This document shows, piece after piece, positions 34,049 to 45,386 of a DNA stretch of 64,000 bases. This stretch comes from Neoconidiobolus thromboides FSU 785 (taxonomy: Eukaryota; Entomophthoromycota; Entomophthoromycetes; Entomophthorales; Neoconidiobolaceae): contig MU626274.1 of the NCBI GenBank assembly GCA_025603075.1, positions 118,943 to 182,942 on the forward strand, in the 5' to 3' direction. Every line of letters begins with the position of its first letter. Position 1 is the stretch's first letter. The notes under the pieces are model-generated. The model did no database searches. It worked only from the letters and a program-made list of their open reading frames with translations, and was not told the DNA's origin. Both the position numbers and the translations under genes were made by a program.

Positions 34049-34406
34049 TTTAAAGTATGTTTTTGAATTATTAGATTGTGCTTTAGTTTTATTGTTTAAA
34101 GGAAATGAAGTTTATTTTTTTAATTTATTGTTATTTTAGCCATTTTCTATCAATTTATTGTCTAATTCTTATTTGCTAGTGCTTTGATTTGACATAAATA
34201 CTTTGAAATTACAAACATTAGATTATACGATATAAAGTATATATTATAATTTTTACATTATAAAATTGTATAGGTCTTATAAAAAAATGATCTATGTAAA
34301 AGTAAAAGAAGCTTAATATAGACTATACAATCGATAAAATAATACGGACTAATTTATTCTAATACAAAATGTGATAATAAAGTGAAATAAAGTGATAATA
34401 GACCAT
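34049..34406. other. Adaptin promoter region
   Basis: 358 bp between the adaptin start and the 3' end of the upstream gene on the same strand. No element recognised. Confidence 0.5.
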
Positions 34407-35473
34407 TTAAGAACGTGGCTTGAAATAATTGGAATGGCCTTGAATAAAGACATCAACAGGGGTAGGATCAATATTTAAAACTTTCTTCAAATCATCGGAG
34501 GGGTTTTCAGCATACCCTTTTGCAACAAGGTCATAATAGTCAAGTAATAAGTCAATCTTATCTTCACTTACATGCTCATTCATCATTAAAACTTTCTTAG
34601 TTTCTTTACGATCCGCCTTTTTATATTCATAGTCCATATCTAACACAGTAGAAGCAATTTCTACCAATTCCTTACCATTAAGCTTTTTGGGACCTAAAAT
34701 TATTAGCTAATGTCCTACTTTTATAATATTATTTACCATTAAATTGTTTATAATGAACCTCTCCTTCGACTAACTCCTCAGTCTTACTCATTAATAACTT
34801 AATGAGTGCTATTGCAATATCCTGGGAGTAAACAGGCGCAAATTTTTTATCTCCAAAGGAGAATACCATCTTACCTTTATCTTGCATAGCTGGGGCTTGG
34901 AGCTTAAGTTCATCTTGGAACAAATCACAACTAATAACAATTTTAGTAATTAGATCCACTTTTATAAACATTGTTTTAACTTACTGCAAAATACAGCGAT
35001 ATTTAGATTTAATAGCTGTAATACATTTCTCGATTGCGTACATCTGCGACATCATTTTGCCTTCTGAATGTTTGGCTCCGATCCAAGATACCATCCCAAG
35101 ATAATGTGGTTGAATCTCATCGAGTAATTTTAAAGTAGAATAAAGTAAACTTTGATCATGCTTTTTAGGCGGGATTAACACAATGTGTTGCTTTTGATTT
35201 AAGTGCTCTTTTAACTCTTTTTGTTCTTTATCATTGATTTCAATTAATTTGATCTTTTTATCTTTTAAATGTTTCTTGAATTCATCCTTGATCTCATAAA
35301 CACCAACGAGTAATTCTTCGTATTCATTTGTGTGTTTCTTGGTCAATAAGTCAATGAATTTTAAGCCTTTAATAAAAAATTAGTTAATTTATTAGTTCCA
35401 GTGCTAAATAGTTACCTAGGTGGCTATTTCCCATTAATAAACAGATGCTGTGTTTATGAGTTGATTGAGACAT
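34407..35473 (-). CDS. NmrA-like / atypical SDR NAD(P)-binding protein
   Basis: Four exons on the minus strand. The N-terminus reads HSICLLMGNSHLGLKFIDLL, matching beta1-loop-alpha1 of an NmrA-like Rossmann fold, with GNSHLG in place of GATGxxG. Then come LLVGVYEIKDEF (beta2), VLIPP (beta3-beta4 crossover), PHYLGMVSWIGAKHSEG and YAIEKCITAIKSKYRCILQ, in the position of the active-site helix. A central part holds FSFGDKKFAPVYSQDIAIALIKLL, typical of NmrA proteins (the place where the co-factor pocket closes). A C-terminal helical part ends in YFKPRS. Such proteins act as redox sensors or as reductases on small substrates. The altered glycine loop leaves NAD(P) binding open. Substrate unknown. 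Confidence 0.7.
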
Positions 35474-36390
35474 TTCTTTAAGTTTACGATATCAGATTTT
35501 TTAGTGTAATTTTATTAAAAGTTTTTTATACTTATATTTATACTTTTCGAATTTCTCGATCCTTTATTAAGTTTTGTTTTATTTTGATTAAAGGCCATTG
35601 TTTTATATCAAAGAATTATTAAATTAACTATTAAATTAGATTGAATTATTTCTTTGTTTTGATTATATTGATTCTTCTTAAGCTCTTGATATGTTTTTAA
35701 TTAAAATTTTAATTAAAATTTTCTTTGTCTAAGGCCAACACATTTCATTTTATCAATTAAATTAAACTATTATAAACTTGTTTTCTAATTGTTTTTGTTA
35801 TGGAATACTTATTTTACCAGTTTATTTATGGCCTATTAATAAACAATATACATATCTCTTTATACTTAAAATTAATCTCAAGAATGATTTGATATAGTAT
35901 TCTATTGTTATCATCCTTTTGACATTTTTCAAGTTGTGATAATATCATATGCATTAAATGATGACAATCAAATATGTCAAGTATTTCTATAGGTGCAAGG
36001 GCTATAAAGTTTTATTAACTATAAGCTTTTAGTCTTTCATTTATTTTAAACGACCATTTTGATTTTGAGGTTAACTATAGCTGTAGATAAACAAATAGAG
36101 TATTCATTACAAAAGTGCTGTCCAGATTATTTTAACCATATTTATCAATAAATAATTAGTATACTATAAAGATATATGGATGTTATAATTAATCAATGTA
36201 AAAAATGAAAAGTATTTTGATCTAAAAGTTACATAGGGTTGTATCTATGTTTTATTAACACTTTTAAACTATAACATCGAAAACATTGTACGATATATAA
36301 GTGGAAATCATTATTTTAAACAAGAATATTCTATATACTGCCTTTTTGTTAGCTTATTAATTCATTTTTGTAAAAATGCTAGTATGAATT

Positions 36391-36491
36391 TGGGGGCTGT
36401 ATTTTTTTGTTCAAAAATTTTATTAATAATTTTTCCACTCAAATAGCGCTTAAAAATGGAAAAAATAATGAAGCCAAAAAAACATCTCCAT
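36391..36491 (+). mobile_element. MITE family 1, copy 7
   Basis: TGGGGGCTGTATTTTTTTGT, core CCACTCAAATAGCGCTTAAA, then GAAGCCAAAAAAACATCTCCA at the right end. Confidence 0.85.
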
Positions 36492-37212
36492 TTTATTAGC
36501 CTTTGCATTTACAAATATTATAATCTTTCAAAATAAATCTTTTGCTTTCAATAACTAATGGTTTTTATTAGTACATAAACACTAATAGAAGCTTTATTTA
36601 GATAATCATCAGATTACAATACTACAATGTTAGCAACCAAAAAGTAAAGCTTTTGAAATATACTACTTCTTATTTAATATCACAAAGTAAAATAATGAGT
36701 TCATTATATAAGAGTTACTTTATGGTATAATGTCAAATAAAAAAGGAGAATGAATTTTCTTTAAAATTGAGGCAAAAAGGGAGTAACCTATTTAATAATA
36801 AAGGTGCTGTTTGACCTACAAACAGCTATAAGGATAGCGTATAAAATACTCAACTGAATACTTAAAACTCATAATGGAGCCTTTATGAATAAAGACTAAA
36901 GAAAAATATAACATGTTCAATATAATATTAGGAGCCAAGTTTTTATTTTTCATGGAGAAATCGCAATTTCACCCTTATTTCTCAAGCATGTAATTAAAAT
37001 TTTGAGTACTTACAATTCATAAATTGTAGTGACAACACTTAAAGTTCCATATAGGTTAATAGAACATAATTTATTTTACTATAAAGTCAATAAATATAGA
37101 GTTTATAAAAGTATAGTGAGGTTCAACTTAATGTTTATTTTCAGAACATTTGCCGAAGCAAAGTATAAATTATTAAATCTTAATATATTAAAAAATATAT
37201 AATCTATATAGC

Positions 37213-37220
37213 TATATAAA
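37213..37220 (+). promoter_or_regulatory. TATA box of the first GPCR gene
   Basis: TATATAAA followed by GGGG, 52 bp upstream of the start at 37272. The paralogous gene has TATATATAA at 39432-39440, 49 bp upstream, so position is conserved. Confidence 0.55.
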
Positions 37221-37271
37221 GGGGCTTTAGGAATTTTTTCATTATCATTTAATAAAATCAATCGATTCAAT

Positions 37272-38174
37272 ATGGAAGTTACTCTATTTCACCTTATACT
37301 GGTTTTGACAACACTAGTAGCTTTTACAGTCAACTCATTTTTAATAGCATTTGCATCTATGATTCTAAAAAAAACCAAAGATATCCCTTTGATTATTATG
37401 ATAGCTTCCATAGAATATCTCGGCCCGCTACCAATCATAATCGATTTAGTTTACTCAAAATTATATGGATATGGGCTCATTGAAACTAAAGCTGGTTGTA
37501 ATTTGAGTGGTGCTATGACCTCCTTTGTCTATTTTTTTGAAATTGTATTAAGTGCCTTTTTAGCTGTTGAAAGGCTATCTTTGTTTATAAAATCAAGAAT
37601 TGTTAAAGTTTTATTCTATTATTTAGCAATTTCTTGTTTACTGTTTATGTCACTACTAGTTGGAAGTGCTAGTACCAATGGCTTTATACCCACTTTAACC
37701 GATTTTACTTGCGTGCTTAACATTACAGATTCCATTTTATCTATTTTTACCTATTTTTACCTTATGGTTACTACTACAATCAATTTAATCATTATAATAG
37801 GCTGTTATCATTATATAACAAAGAAAGTGAATGGTACACAAGAATTTGTCAATTTAAGTAGTTTTGGAAATGAAGCATTCAAATATAGGAGTAAGATATT
37901 TCAAAACGCTGTAACAAAAATATATATCACACTATTCCTTTATGGAATAGCTATGATTTGTTCCACCATTTTTTTTCTATTGCAAGGTATCTTTCTTTAT
38001 CCCAGTGTCATACAGAATAAGCACTATTCTACCATTTCATATTATACTGCTACGTTGGCTTTTCTTATTGGTATTATTATGAACTCAATTGTGATCTTAA
38101 CTACACATACGGGAGTTGCTATAGAATCTAGAAAAGCTTTTAGGTCTTTTAAAAATTTATTTCTAAAAAAATAA
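37272..38174 (+). CDS. Rhodopsin-like (class A-type) G protein-coupled receptor, copy 1
   Basis: A single exon of 300 residues with seven hydrophobic segments. TM1 is LVLTTLVAFTVNSFLIAFAS and TM2 lies around LIIMIASIEYLGPLPIII. A Cys (GCNLSG) starts TM3, and exactly 24 residues on stands ER in FLAVERLSLF, the spacing of Cys3.25 to the (D/E)R motif of class A receptors. A second Cys (FTCVLN) sits where extracellular loop 2 would place its disulfide partner. TM7 has MNSIVILTTHTG in place of NPxxY. A short basic tail ends in FLKK. Family A-type receptors are unusual in fungi but are known from Conidiobolus-like genomes. Ligand and G protein are unknown. A tandem paralogue lies 1.3 kb downstream. 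Confidence 0.82.
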   Translation: MEVTLFHLILVLTTLVAFTVNSFLIAFASMILKKTKDIPLIIMIASIEYLGPLPIIIDLVYSKLYGYGLIETKAGCNLSGAMTSFVYFFEIVLSAFLAVERLSLFIKSRIVKVLFYYLAISCLLFMSLLVGSASTNGFIPTLTDFTCVLNITDSILSIFTYFYLMVTTTINLIIIIGCYHYITKKVNGTQEFVNLSSFGNEAFKYRSKIFQNAVTKIYITLFLYGIAMICSTIFFLLQGIFLYPSVIQNKHYSTISYYTATLAFLIGIIMNSIVILTTHTGVAIESRKAFRSFKNLFLKK

Positions 38175-38483
38175 TAATAAAATTTGTATACTTATATTAG
38201 GTTATTGCAATTACCTATATATATTATTATTTATACAACTATCTTGATTAGATTTTCTATTAAACTATAATACTTAAAATTGTTGTCTATTATACTTTTT
38301 AAGTACTATCAGATAATTATTTTATCAATCAGTTTAACTTTAAACCGAGTTTTAGTTCCTTTTCTTTTGGACAAAATTTTCACCCTACTATGGATATATA
38401 GGTTAAAAATTCAAACTAGGTTGATAAGAAAACTTTTCAATAGTAATTCAAACCAAGACTAAACGAAAAAATCATTATACTAA

Positions 38484-38586
38484 ATGGGAATGTATTTTTG
38501 CGTTTAAGAATTTTACTAACAAATTTTCCGCTTAAATAGCACTAAGAAAATGGAAAAAATAATGAAGTCAAAAAAAAACACCCTCA
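38484..38586 (+). mobile_element. MITE family 1, copy 8
   Basis: ATGGGAATGTATTTTTGCGT, core CCGCTTAAATAGCACTAAGA, then GAAGTCAAAAAAAAACACCC. The central palindrome has changed to AGCACT. Confidence 0.85.
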
Positions 38587-39115
38587 AATCAATATTAGCT
38601 TTGGTCACAGTTTATATGAAATTTGAACAAAAAACTAATGCTACCAAAATAATCTCATGTAATAAGCAAAAAAGGAAAGTATTAAAAATTTGATTGTTCA
38701 AGTTTAAATCACCTTAGGTTGGGGTTAGAATAGTTATACTTACATATGCTTATTTTATTTAATTTCAAGGATTGTTTTATGAAAAAACCTTTTATCAGCC
38801 TGCTCAAATTTCTAGCACTTATAGGATTTTCAATATGGTTATAAATATAATATTTAAACTCAATAAGTGACTAATAAACCATTAAAAGTAAACAATGTGG
38901 CACTAAAAATAAAGGCTTGTCTTATAAAACATGATAAACTCAATGTTACTAATTTTAGTTTAAACTATTCAGGCACAGGATTGAAATTTCCTTATTACAC
39001 CTTTAAACAAAGCATAGTAGTATTGCTTAAAGTTCCATATAGGAACACCCTTTTTGTTTCATTGTTTGACCACTTCTATGCAATAAAAAGGTTGAACGAC
39101 TTATTGGTTAAATTC

Positions 39116-39253
39116 TTACACTACGACAAACTTTAGCTACATCATTGATATTCCTGCCTTTATTTAGAAAAAAATCCTAAAAGGCTTTTTTATCATTTCT
39201 TCTAAATAAAGGCAGCAACATTAATGATGTGGCTAAGGTTCATGGTAGTGTAA
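39116..39253. mobile_element. Fold-back element with 54-bp inverted arms (family 2)
   Basis: Left arm 39116-39169 starts TTACACTAC and ends TTTATTTAGAA. Right arm 39200-39253 is its inverse, matching at 46 of 54 positions, around a 30-bp loop. The termini are TTACACTAC...GTAGTGTAA. It shares no sequence with MITE family 1. It lies within the duplicated promoter region of the second GPCR gene. No second copy was seen in this window. Confidence 0.8.
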
Positions 39254-39431
39254 ACAAGAAGGCACTCGTATATCAACCAATGAAATAAAATGGTTTGGTT
39301 ATCTGGATATAAAAGTTTACAAATCCATAAAAGTAGGTTTGAACTTTTTCTATATTTAATATCTAGAACATTTGACTAGGATAAAAATCAAGCTATTAAA
39401 CCTAGATAAATTAAAGAAACGGTATGTAGTG

Positions 39432-39440
39432 TATATATAA
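39432..39440 (+). promoter_or_regulatory. TATA box of the second GPCR gene
   Basis: TATATATAA, 49 bp upstream of the start at 39489, at the position equivalent to the TATA box of copy 1. Confidence 0.5.
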
Positions 39441-39488
39441 CGATCAACATTATATACTATTTCATTTAATATTATTAGCTTTCACAAC

Positions 39489-40391
39489 ATGGAGGTTACT
39501 TTACTCAATTTTATACTGGTGTTAACCACACTGATAGCTCTTATAACCAACTCTCTTTTAATTGTATTTGCATCCAAGATTCCTAAAAAATCCAAAGATA
39601 TTCCTTTAATTATAATGATAGCTGCTATAGAATATTTTGGTCCATTACCATTAATAATCGATTTGATTTACTCAAAGTTTTATGACCATGGGCTTATTGA
39701 AACCAGAATTGGCTGTAACCTAAGTGGAACTATTACTTCCATTGTATTTTTCTTTGAAATTGCATTGAGCGCATTTTTAGCTATTGAAAGGCTGTCCTTA
39801 TTTGTGAAATTAAAGACCACCAAGATTTTATTCTCCTATTTAGCAATCTCCTGTTTAATATTTATTTCATTGTTAATTAGTAGCGCTAGTATCGATGGCT
39901 TTACACCTACTCTGTCAGAATTCACTTGTGTACTTAATATTGCAAACTCTATTTTATCAAGCTTTACCTATTTTTATCTTATGATTATTACTACGATCAA
40001 CCTAATCATTATAATAGGATGCTACTACCAGATAACAAGACAAGTAAACAATACAAAAGTTTTTATTAAACTAAATCACGCTGGAGAAGGATCATTAAAG
40101 CATCGAAGTGAAGTATTCCAAAATGCAGTAATTAAAATATTTACTTCATTATTCATTTATGGAATATGTATGGTTTGCTCCATTGTTGCCTTTTTTTTAG
40201 AAGGCATATTTCGTTACCCTAGTGCTATAGAGAATAAGAGTATTTCTAGCGTTTCGCATTATATTGCCTCATTAGCTTTTCTTATTGGGATTGTTATGAA
40301 CTCGATAGTTATTTTATTTACACACACAGGGATTGCTTCAGAAGCTAAAAAAACCTCAAAATCTTTTAAAAAATTATTTATTAGGAGTTAA
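39489..40391 (+). CDS. Rhodopsin-like (class A-type) G protein-coupled receptor, copy 2
   Basis: A single exon of 300 residues, colinear with the gene at 37272 and without gaps over most of its length. It keeps GCNLSG at the start of TM3, FLAIERLSLF 24 residues on, EFTCVLN in extracellular loop 2, and MNSIVILFTHTG in TM7. The second intracellular loop after ERL is LKTTKIL, where copy 1 has SRIVKVL. The C-tail is SKSFKKLFIRS. Differences concentrate in the extracellular loops and the third cytosolic loop (VFIKLNHAGEGSLKHR), as expected if the copies have diverged in ligand or coupling. The promoter is duplicated too but carries a fold-back insertion. Confidence 0.82.
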   Translation: MEVTLLNFILVLTTLIALITNSLLIVFASKIPKKSKDIPLIIMIAAIEYFGPLPLIIDLIYSKFYDHGLIETRIGCNLSGTITSIVFFFEIALSAFLAIERLSLFVKLKTTKILFSYLAISCLIFISLLISSASIDGFTPTLSEFTCVLNIANSILSSFTYFYLMIITTINLIIIIGCYYQITRQVNNTKVFIKLNHAGEGSLKHRSEVFQNAVIKIFTSLFIYGICMVCSIVAFFLEGIFRYPSAIENKSISSVSHYIASLAFLIGIVMNSIVILFTHTGIASEAKKTSKSFKKLFIRS

Positions 40392-40796
40392 CAATAATAA
40401 AATTTACATTTTTTTCGAAATTCTATTGCGGTTTAGCATAGCTAATATCATTTAAGTGTTACTATCTTTATAAGCGATCTTTATTTGGCGATCTTTATTA
40501 AATAATACTTTTTTTAAGAATTCAAGTATTTAGCTATAAATAAAAATTTCAAGACTCATAAATAATCTTACCTAAATAATATTATATAAACAAAATTTAA
40601 GATATTTTGCTATAAATAACAATATTCAAAACTCTTGTTTATCATACCTCTCTTCAGCTATTATTACATAATTACTTGGCTATTTTAGAATTTATTGCAA
40701 CTTTATTAGACTTATTCTCTTGTGATCGATTCAAAATAAAAAGCGAGATCGAGATTAGAAAAAGAACAATTTTTCATTTTTTAATTAAAAGATAAA
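40392..40796. other. Intergenic, nothing recognised
   Basis: 405 bp including an imperfect direct repeat (about TTTAGCTATAAATAAAAATT near 40530 and TTTTGCTATAAATAACAAT near 40605). It carries the promoter of the Cue2-like gene. Confidence 0.45.
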
Positions 40797-42691
40797 ATGA
40801 GTGCTAGTGAAGAAATTGAAAATTTAAAAGTAATAATAATAGACTAAAATATTGAATAAAGCATTTGATATAAATAGTAGTTGTTATTAATATTAAAGTA
40901 TTTGGTTGATTTATTTGATTTCTTTAGATAATGTTTTGCCCACCATTAGAAATGGAGATGATTGAGAAAGTTTATAAAAACTGTAATAGTTTTGATGAAG
41001 CAGTTAATGAACTGTTGTGTATTAATTTTGATAACGGATTGGAAGTAGATAACGGTGAAGGGCATGAAGATGGAGAAAATAGAGAAGGTAATCTTGGAAG
41101 TTTTTGTTACTTTTATTAAGCTGACAGTATAAAAGATGAAACGCAGAAAACTGAAAGTAAAGACTCAGGAATAAATTTTTTAAAGACATGTTTCCCGAAC
41201 GAAAAAGAGGAAACCTTATCAAAAATCCTTAAAGAAAATAACTTGGACACGGATTTGGCAATTGAAAGTTATCTAAGCTATAGCTATATACAACAGAATG
41301 TGGGATTATCAGAGGATTTGTCCATCAAAATTGCAACTAAAGATGATAAGTTAAAGCAAGTTAGTGATGGAGTAACATATCAATTTATAAATAATGACGA
41401 TGGGGATAATAAATATACTAACAAGAATAATAAAAAGAATAAGAAAAGCAAGAAAAAAAATTTTATGAAAGAAAGGGAAGAAATAAACATCAATAATTTT
41501 GAAATATGGAATTATAACGAATGGAAAGAATTAAACTACAAAATTGAGGTTATCAAAGATGTTTACAGGGAAATTAATTTATTTAAGATATGCGAAATTA
41601 TTTATTATAACCAAGGCAAATTAAGCGTCATTATGGAGTTGTTAAATCAAAAAAATAAAATCCATGAGGATAGTAACAGTACTAAATTAATGGAATTTAA
41701 TGAACAGCAAATTAACAAATTAAAATTAAGGTTTCCATTTTACTTAGAAATATTATTAATATTTTATTATGTAAAATACCGTAAACATGATCTCATTGTT
41801 GACAATATTATGTTTTTAGATTTAGACTCAAATAATAACTTGAATTCTGCAGCCATAGGTGATGAACCATTGATTGAAGATGATATAGTAAAAAAGAAAA
41901 AGGAAAGGTTTAAAAATGGGTTACTAATCAAACTAGGGAACAAAAGTGTAAAAGAAAGTAACAATAAAAATGTGGTATATAATAAAAAACAAGTAAAAAC
42001 ATTTGAGAAGGAATATAATTATATTGAAAGGAATGAGTTGTTAGTTAATATAAAATTAAGTTCAGTTCATAATTTGATGGAATTAAAAGAAGTGGTTGAC
42101 AAACTAAACAATGAAAGAAGAAGTAATTTAGTAAAGGCACAAAGTGCCTATAAAGAAAGAAACAAAGTAGGAAAAAATGGGATTGCTTACTACTATTCAA
42201 ATCAGGTAATGCTATATCACAATTATTTATTTGTTTATACATGATTTTAAGGCTCGTGATTATGACAAATTGATCCCTTCGCTATGTTATAATTGCGCAA
42301 GAAATATAATTAAGGGTAGCAAGTAAGTCTATAGTTATACTGCTATTGTTATAAAGTAATAAATAACTTTAGTTATAAATTAGATCTTCACGGTTTTACA
42401 ATCAATCAAACTACACCTATTATCCATGGTGCATTAGATGAGTGGTATGAGCTAGAGTCGAGCTTAATCAGACGTAAGAAATAGTTTTTAGTAGCAAAAA
42501 TTTTATAATATTAACTTATAATTATAGACAATACTACTACTAAAGTTCAGCCATTACAGTTCATCACTGGTATTGGAATTCATTCTAAAGATGGCAAATC
42601 TAAGATCAAACCACATTTAATTAAATTGTTATCTGAAAGAGAATGGAGATACCAAATTCAATTTGGTTTGATTTTAGTTTATGGTCCTTAA
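40797..42691 (+). CDS. CUE2: Cue2-like protein: tandem CUE domains, DUF1771 and Smr endonuclease domain
   Basis: Six or so exons; the first is a mini-exon coding MSASEEIENLK. The first CUE-like unit reads MFCPPLEMEMIEKVYKNCNS and SFDEAVNELL; a second reads FLKTCFPNEKEETLSKIL and NLDTDLAIESYL. A charged middle part follows, then a DUF1771-type helical stretch (LVKAQSAYKERN, GIAYYYSNQARDYDKLI). The Smr domain opens with KLDLHGFTI and has the loop ITGIGIHSKDGKSKIKPHLI. In yeast, Cue2 is recruited to collided ribosomes and cleaves the mRNA in the A site (no-go decay). The DLH motif and GxGxHS loop needed for Smr nuclease activity are present. Its stop is 67 bp from that of the converging kinase. 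Confidence 0.85.
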
Positions 42692-42758
42692 ATAAACAAT
42701 TATATTATTATTACAACTAATTTTATTAATAAATCTAACATAATAAACAAAAAGTAGC

Positions 42759-44059
42759 TTATAAGCTATCGTATTTTTTTCTTTTGAATATAGTTTCAGT
42801 ATTCTCAGTAATGTTAGGAGTATATCTTTTAACCCATGGATGTTTTAAAACTTGATCAACAGTCATTCTTTTACTAGGATCAATAACTAAAAGCTGGAAA
42901 TAAATTAATAAACTAGAAAGATTTATACAATATGATTTACCTTTCTTATCAGATCTTTTGCTTCCTTTGATACATATTCTGGAATTGTATAATTACATGC
43001 TATAATGTCCCTATGTGTCTGTCTTGTATATTCATCCACATTTAACAAATCATTTTCAAAAGGTGGCTTTCCAACTATTAACTCATAAACTATTACGCCC
43101 AAAGACCACATATCGGTTGAAAATGAATAAGGTATGTTTAGAATAATTTCGGGTGATAAATAATCCAAAGTTCCACAAAAGGTTGTTTGTAATCTATTTA
43201 AACATTAGCTCAACTTACTATAATGTATATAAATTACTCTTTATTTTTAATTTTAGTAGCATCTCCAAAATCACATAACATTAATTTATAGTTTTTAACC
43301 ATTATGTTTTCAGGTTTAAGATCTCGATGTATAATATTATGTCTATGAAGGTATTGTAACCCAGTGGCAATTTGATATATAAAATCGGCTGAAAATATTT
43401 CATCTATCCCATTGCTATTTCTACTAATAACACTAAATAAATCCCCCTCTGGAATATAATCCATCATCAAGTAAATTATTTCTTCATCATAAAAATAGCC
43501 ATATGTCTGTAAAATATGATGATGATTTAGCTCACTATTTATTGAAAGTTCTCTTTGTACTCTTTTCTCTCTTTCTTTATCAATTTCAGCTTTTCTAAAA
43601 CATTTCAAAGCAAGTATATATCTGTCTTCTCTATGTCTTGCTAAATAAATTTCTCCAAATCTACCTTTACCAATAGGCTCCTTTTGGATATCAAAATCTT
43701 CAATCTTCAAACTATAAAAATTTTAGCTATTACACTAATAATCGCAAAATAATTTACTTTGCTAAATATAACTTTTGCATCATATTTTCATATTCTGAAT
43801 CATATATATAATAAGAATTATCTTCAGTTTGAGTTTCATACCCATTTTTGTTATTATTTATTGTATTTAGTTCAATATTGGTTTCATACTTTCTTTTTCC
43901 TTTTACTGTATTGAATTTTTGAGTTTTAGTTAATAGACCACTTGCTGCAAGTGAATTGGTTTCAATTTTAGAATTATATTTTGCTGATAATATATTACTA
44001 GCTTCATCTGGCCTTATTTCTTGAGTGATACCTTGGCCTGTAAGTTGAATATATGTCAT
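42759..44059 (-). CDS. Aurora-like serine/threonine protein kinase
   Basis: Four exons on the minus strand. A ~110-residue low-complexity N-terminus (exon 44059-43754) precedes the kinase domain: DFDIQKEPIGKGRFGEIYLA (Gly loop), YILALKCFRK (catalytic Lys), NSELNHHHILQTYGYFYDE, NIIHRDLKPENIMV, LCDFGDAT, TTFCGTLDYLSPEI and DMWSLGVIVYELIVGKPPFE. ILALK, LxHPxILxLYGYF and CGTLDYLxPE are strong Aurora signatures. The activation-loop Thr is kept (QTTFCGT), but the Aurora-typical DFGWSVH reads DFGDATK. It ends HPWVKRY plus a short tail. Aurora/Ipl1 acts in chromosome segregation and cytokinesis. The changed DFG+1 segment suggests a divergent paralogue rather than the main Aurora. Confidence 0.83.
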
Positions 44060-45140
44060 TTTGGTATTTAATAGTTTACAATACTCAAAAAAATACCTTA
44101 AAAGACAAAAGTAAAGCTATTTATAGCTGGCTTCAATAAAATATAGACAATTGATTTGCTAACTGAGGTTGAATAATAAATGATAAATTTAGTAAATTGT
44201 TCTTGTTTATTATTTCATGAGCAAAAAAACCAGGGTGTTATTTTGTCGAATGTTTATCATAAGATTTTAAGAAATTAACATTGATACTAAATTAATCAAA
44301 AAGGTGTTAAATTTTTTAGGTAAAAATAATGGAATGATCACATCTTCTCACGTTTATTTTGTCAAAGAAACAAGGTAACAAAGAAACCTTAGCTAAGAGA
44401 ATAAAAAAGATATTTACATGATTGAATAATAATAAAGCAAATGACTTTAGGTACCACATAAATATACTTGATAATCAACCAAAAACATGATCAAATAAGT
44501 AAAAATCAAAAACAGTGATTAGTTTTTAAAGCTGTTATCTATATTAATAGTAATATAAATTTGTTTATTGTAGTTAGCTATTGCTTTTAATAGTTTTCTA
44601 GATCCTTCTTGTTATTACTTTGTTTAAACTAATACTGGCTTTTAAATGCTTGTGTAGAGGTATATTATCTTTATAAACCCTCTTTATATCAATATAAGGT
44701 ATCAATAAATATAGAACTTTCCAAGATTGTTAGCGTGATTTAGGAAATCGAGTTTGATGTGATACTCATCTATTATTCTAAGTTGCTACCTTAGCTTATT
44801 TATCATATTTAGTAGATAAACTAATTTTTATCATAATTATTATTTTAATTATCAATTTAGTATTATAATAAACTTTTGTCATTTTTAAAGCCTGAAAAAA
44901 GTATATGTTCATATTAACTTGCTAGAAATTAATATCTAATTCTACTAAAGAAATTTAGAATTATTTTAAAAAGGATTTGTACTTTTCAAGATAATATGTA
45001 TTTTAACTAATTTGCGCTTAAATTAAATACCTCAAAGAACACACCAAGTTGATGAAATGATAGTAGTTTAGTATACAACTCAAATGATATTTAAAATATA
45101 GGTTTTTTAACCATAAAGAAAGATCCAAGCTTTTTTAAAA

Positions 45141-45238
45141 TGTGAGGTTATATTTTTGTATTTAGAATTTTACTAACAATTTTTCTACTCAAATGATGCT
45201 TGAAAAGGAAAAAATGAAGCTAAAAAAATACACCTATG
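45141..45238 (+). mobile_element. MITE family 1, copy 9
   Basis: TGTGAGGTTATATTTTTGTA, core CTACTCAAATGATGCTTGAA, then GAAGCTAAAAAAATACACCTA. Diverged in the centre. Confidence 0.75.
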
Positions 45239-45281
45239 TAAAAATTCATTCTATAAAATATTAATTACTTTAAAAATAACA

Positions 45282-45386
45282 TTTGGGAGTGTTTTTTTTG
45301 ACTTCATTACTTCCTTCATTTTTTAAGCACTATTTAAGCGGAAAATTTGTTAGTAAAATTCTTAAACACAAAAATACATCTCCATT
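45282..45386 (-). mobile_element. MITE family 1, copy 10
   Basis: Reverse orientation: TTTGGGAGTGTTTTTTTTGA, core TTTTTTAAGCACTATTTAAG, then ACACAAAAATACATCTCCA. It lies 43 bp from copy 9 in the opposite direction. Confidence 0.85.

Larger units (their letters stand above)
35474..37271. other. Intergenic, 1.8 kb, with one MITE and a GPCR promoter
   Basis: Holds an AATTAAAATTTTAATT palindrome near 35700, a MITE at 36391-36491, a segment from ~37035 that is duplicated upstream of the second GPCR gene, and a TATA box. No gene supported. Confidence 0.5.
38175..39488. other. Spacer between tandem GPCR genes
   Basis: Holds a MITE (38484-38586), a promoter segment shared with copy 1 (CTTAAAGTTCCATATAGG near 39027) and a 138-bp fold-back element. 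ORFs at 38280 and 38867 are not supported. Confidence 0.55.

Noticed and set aside
38867-39136. 89-codon ORF between the GPCR genes
   Set aside because: It covers the duplicated promoter block and the start of the fold-back element, so it is unlikely to be translated.
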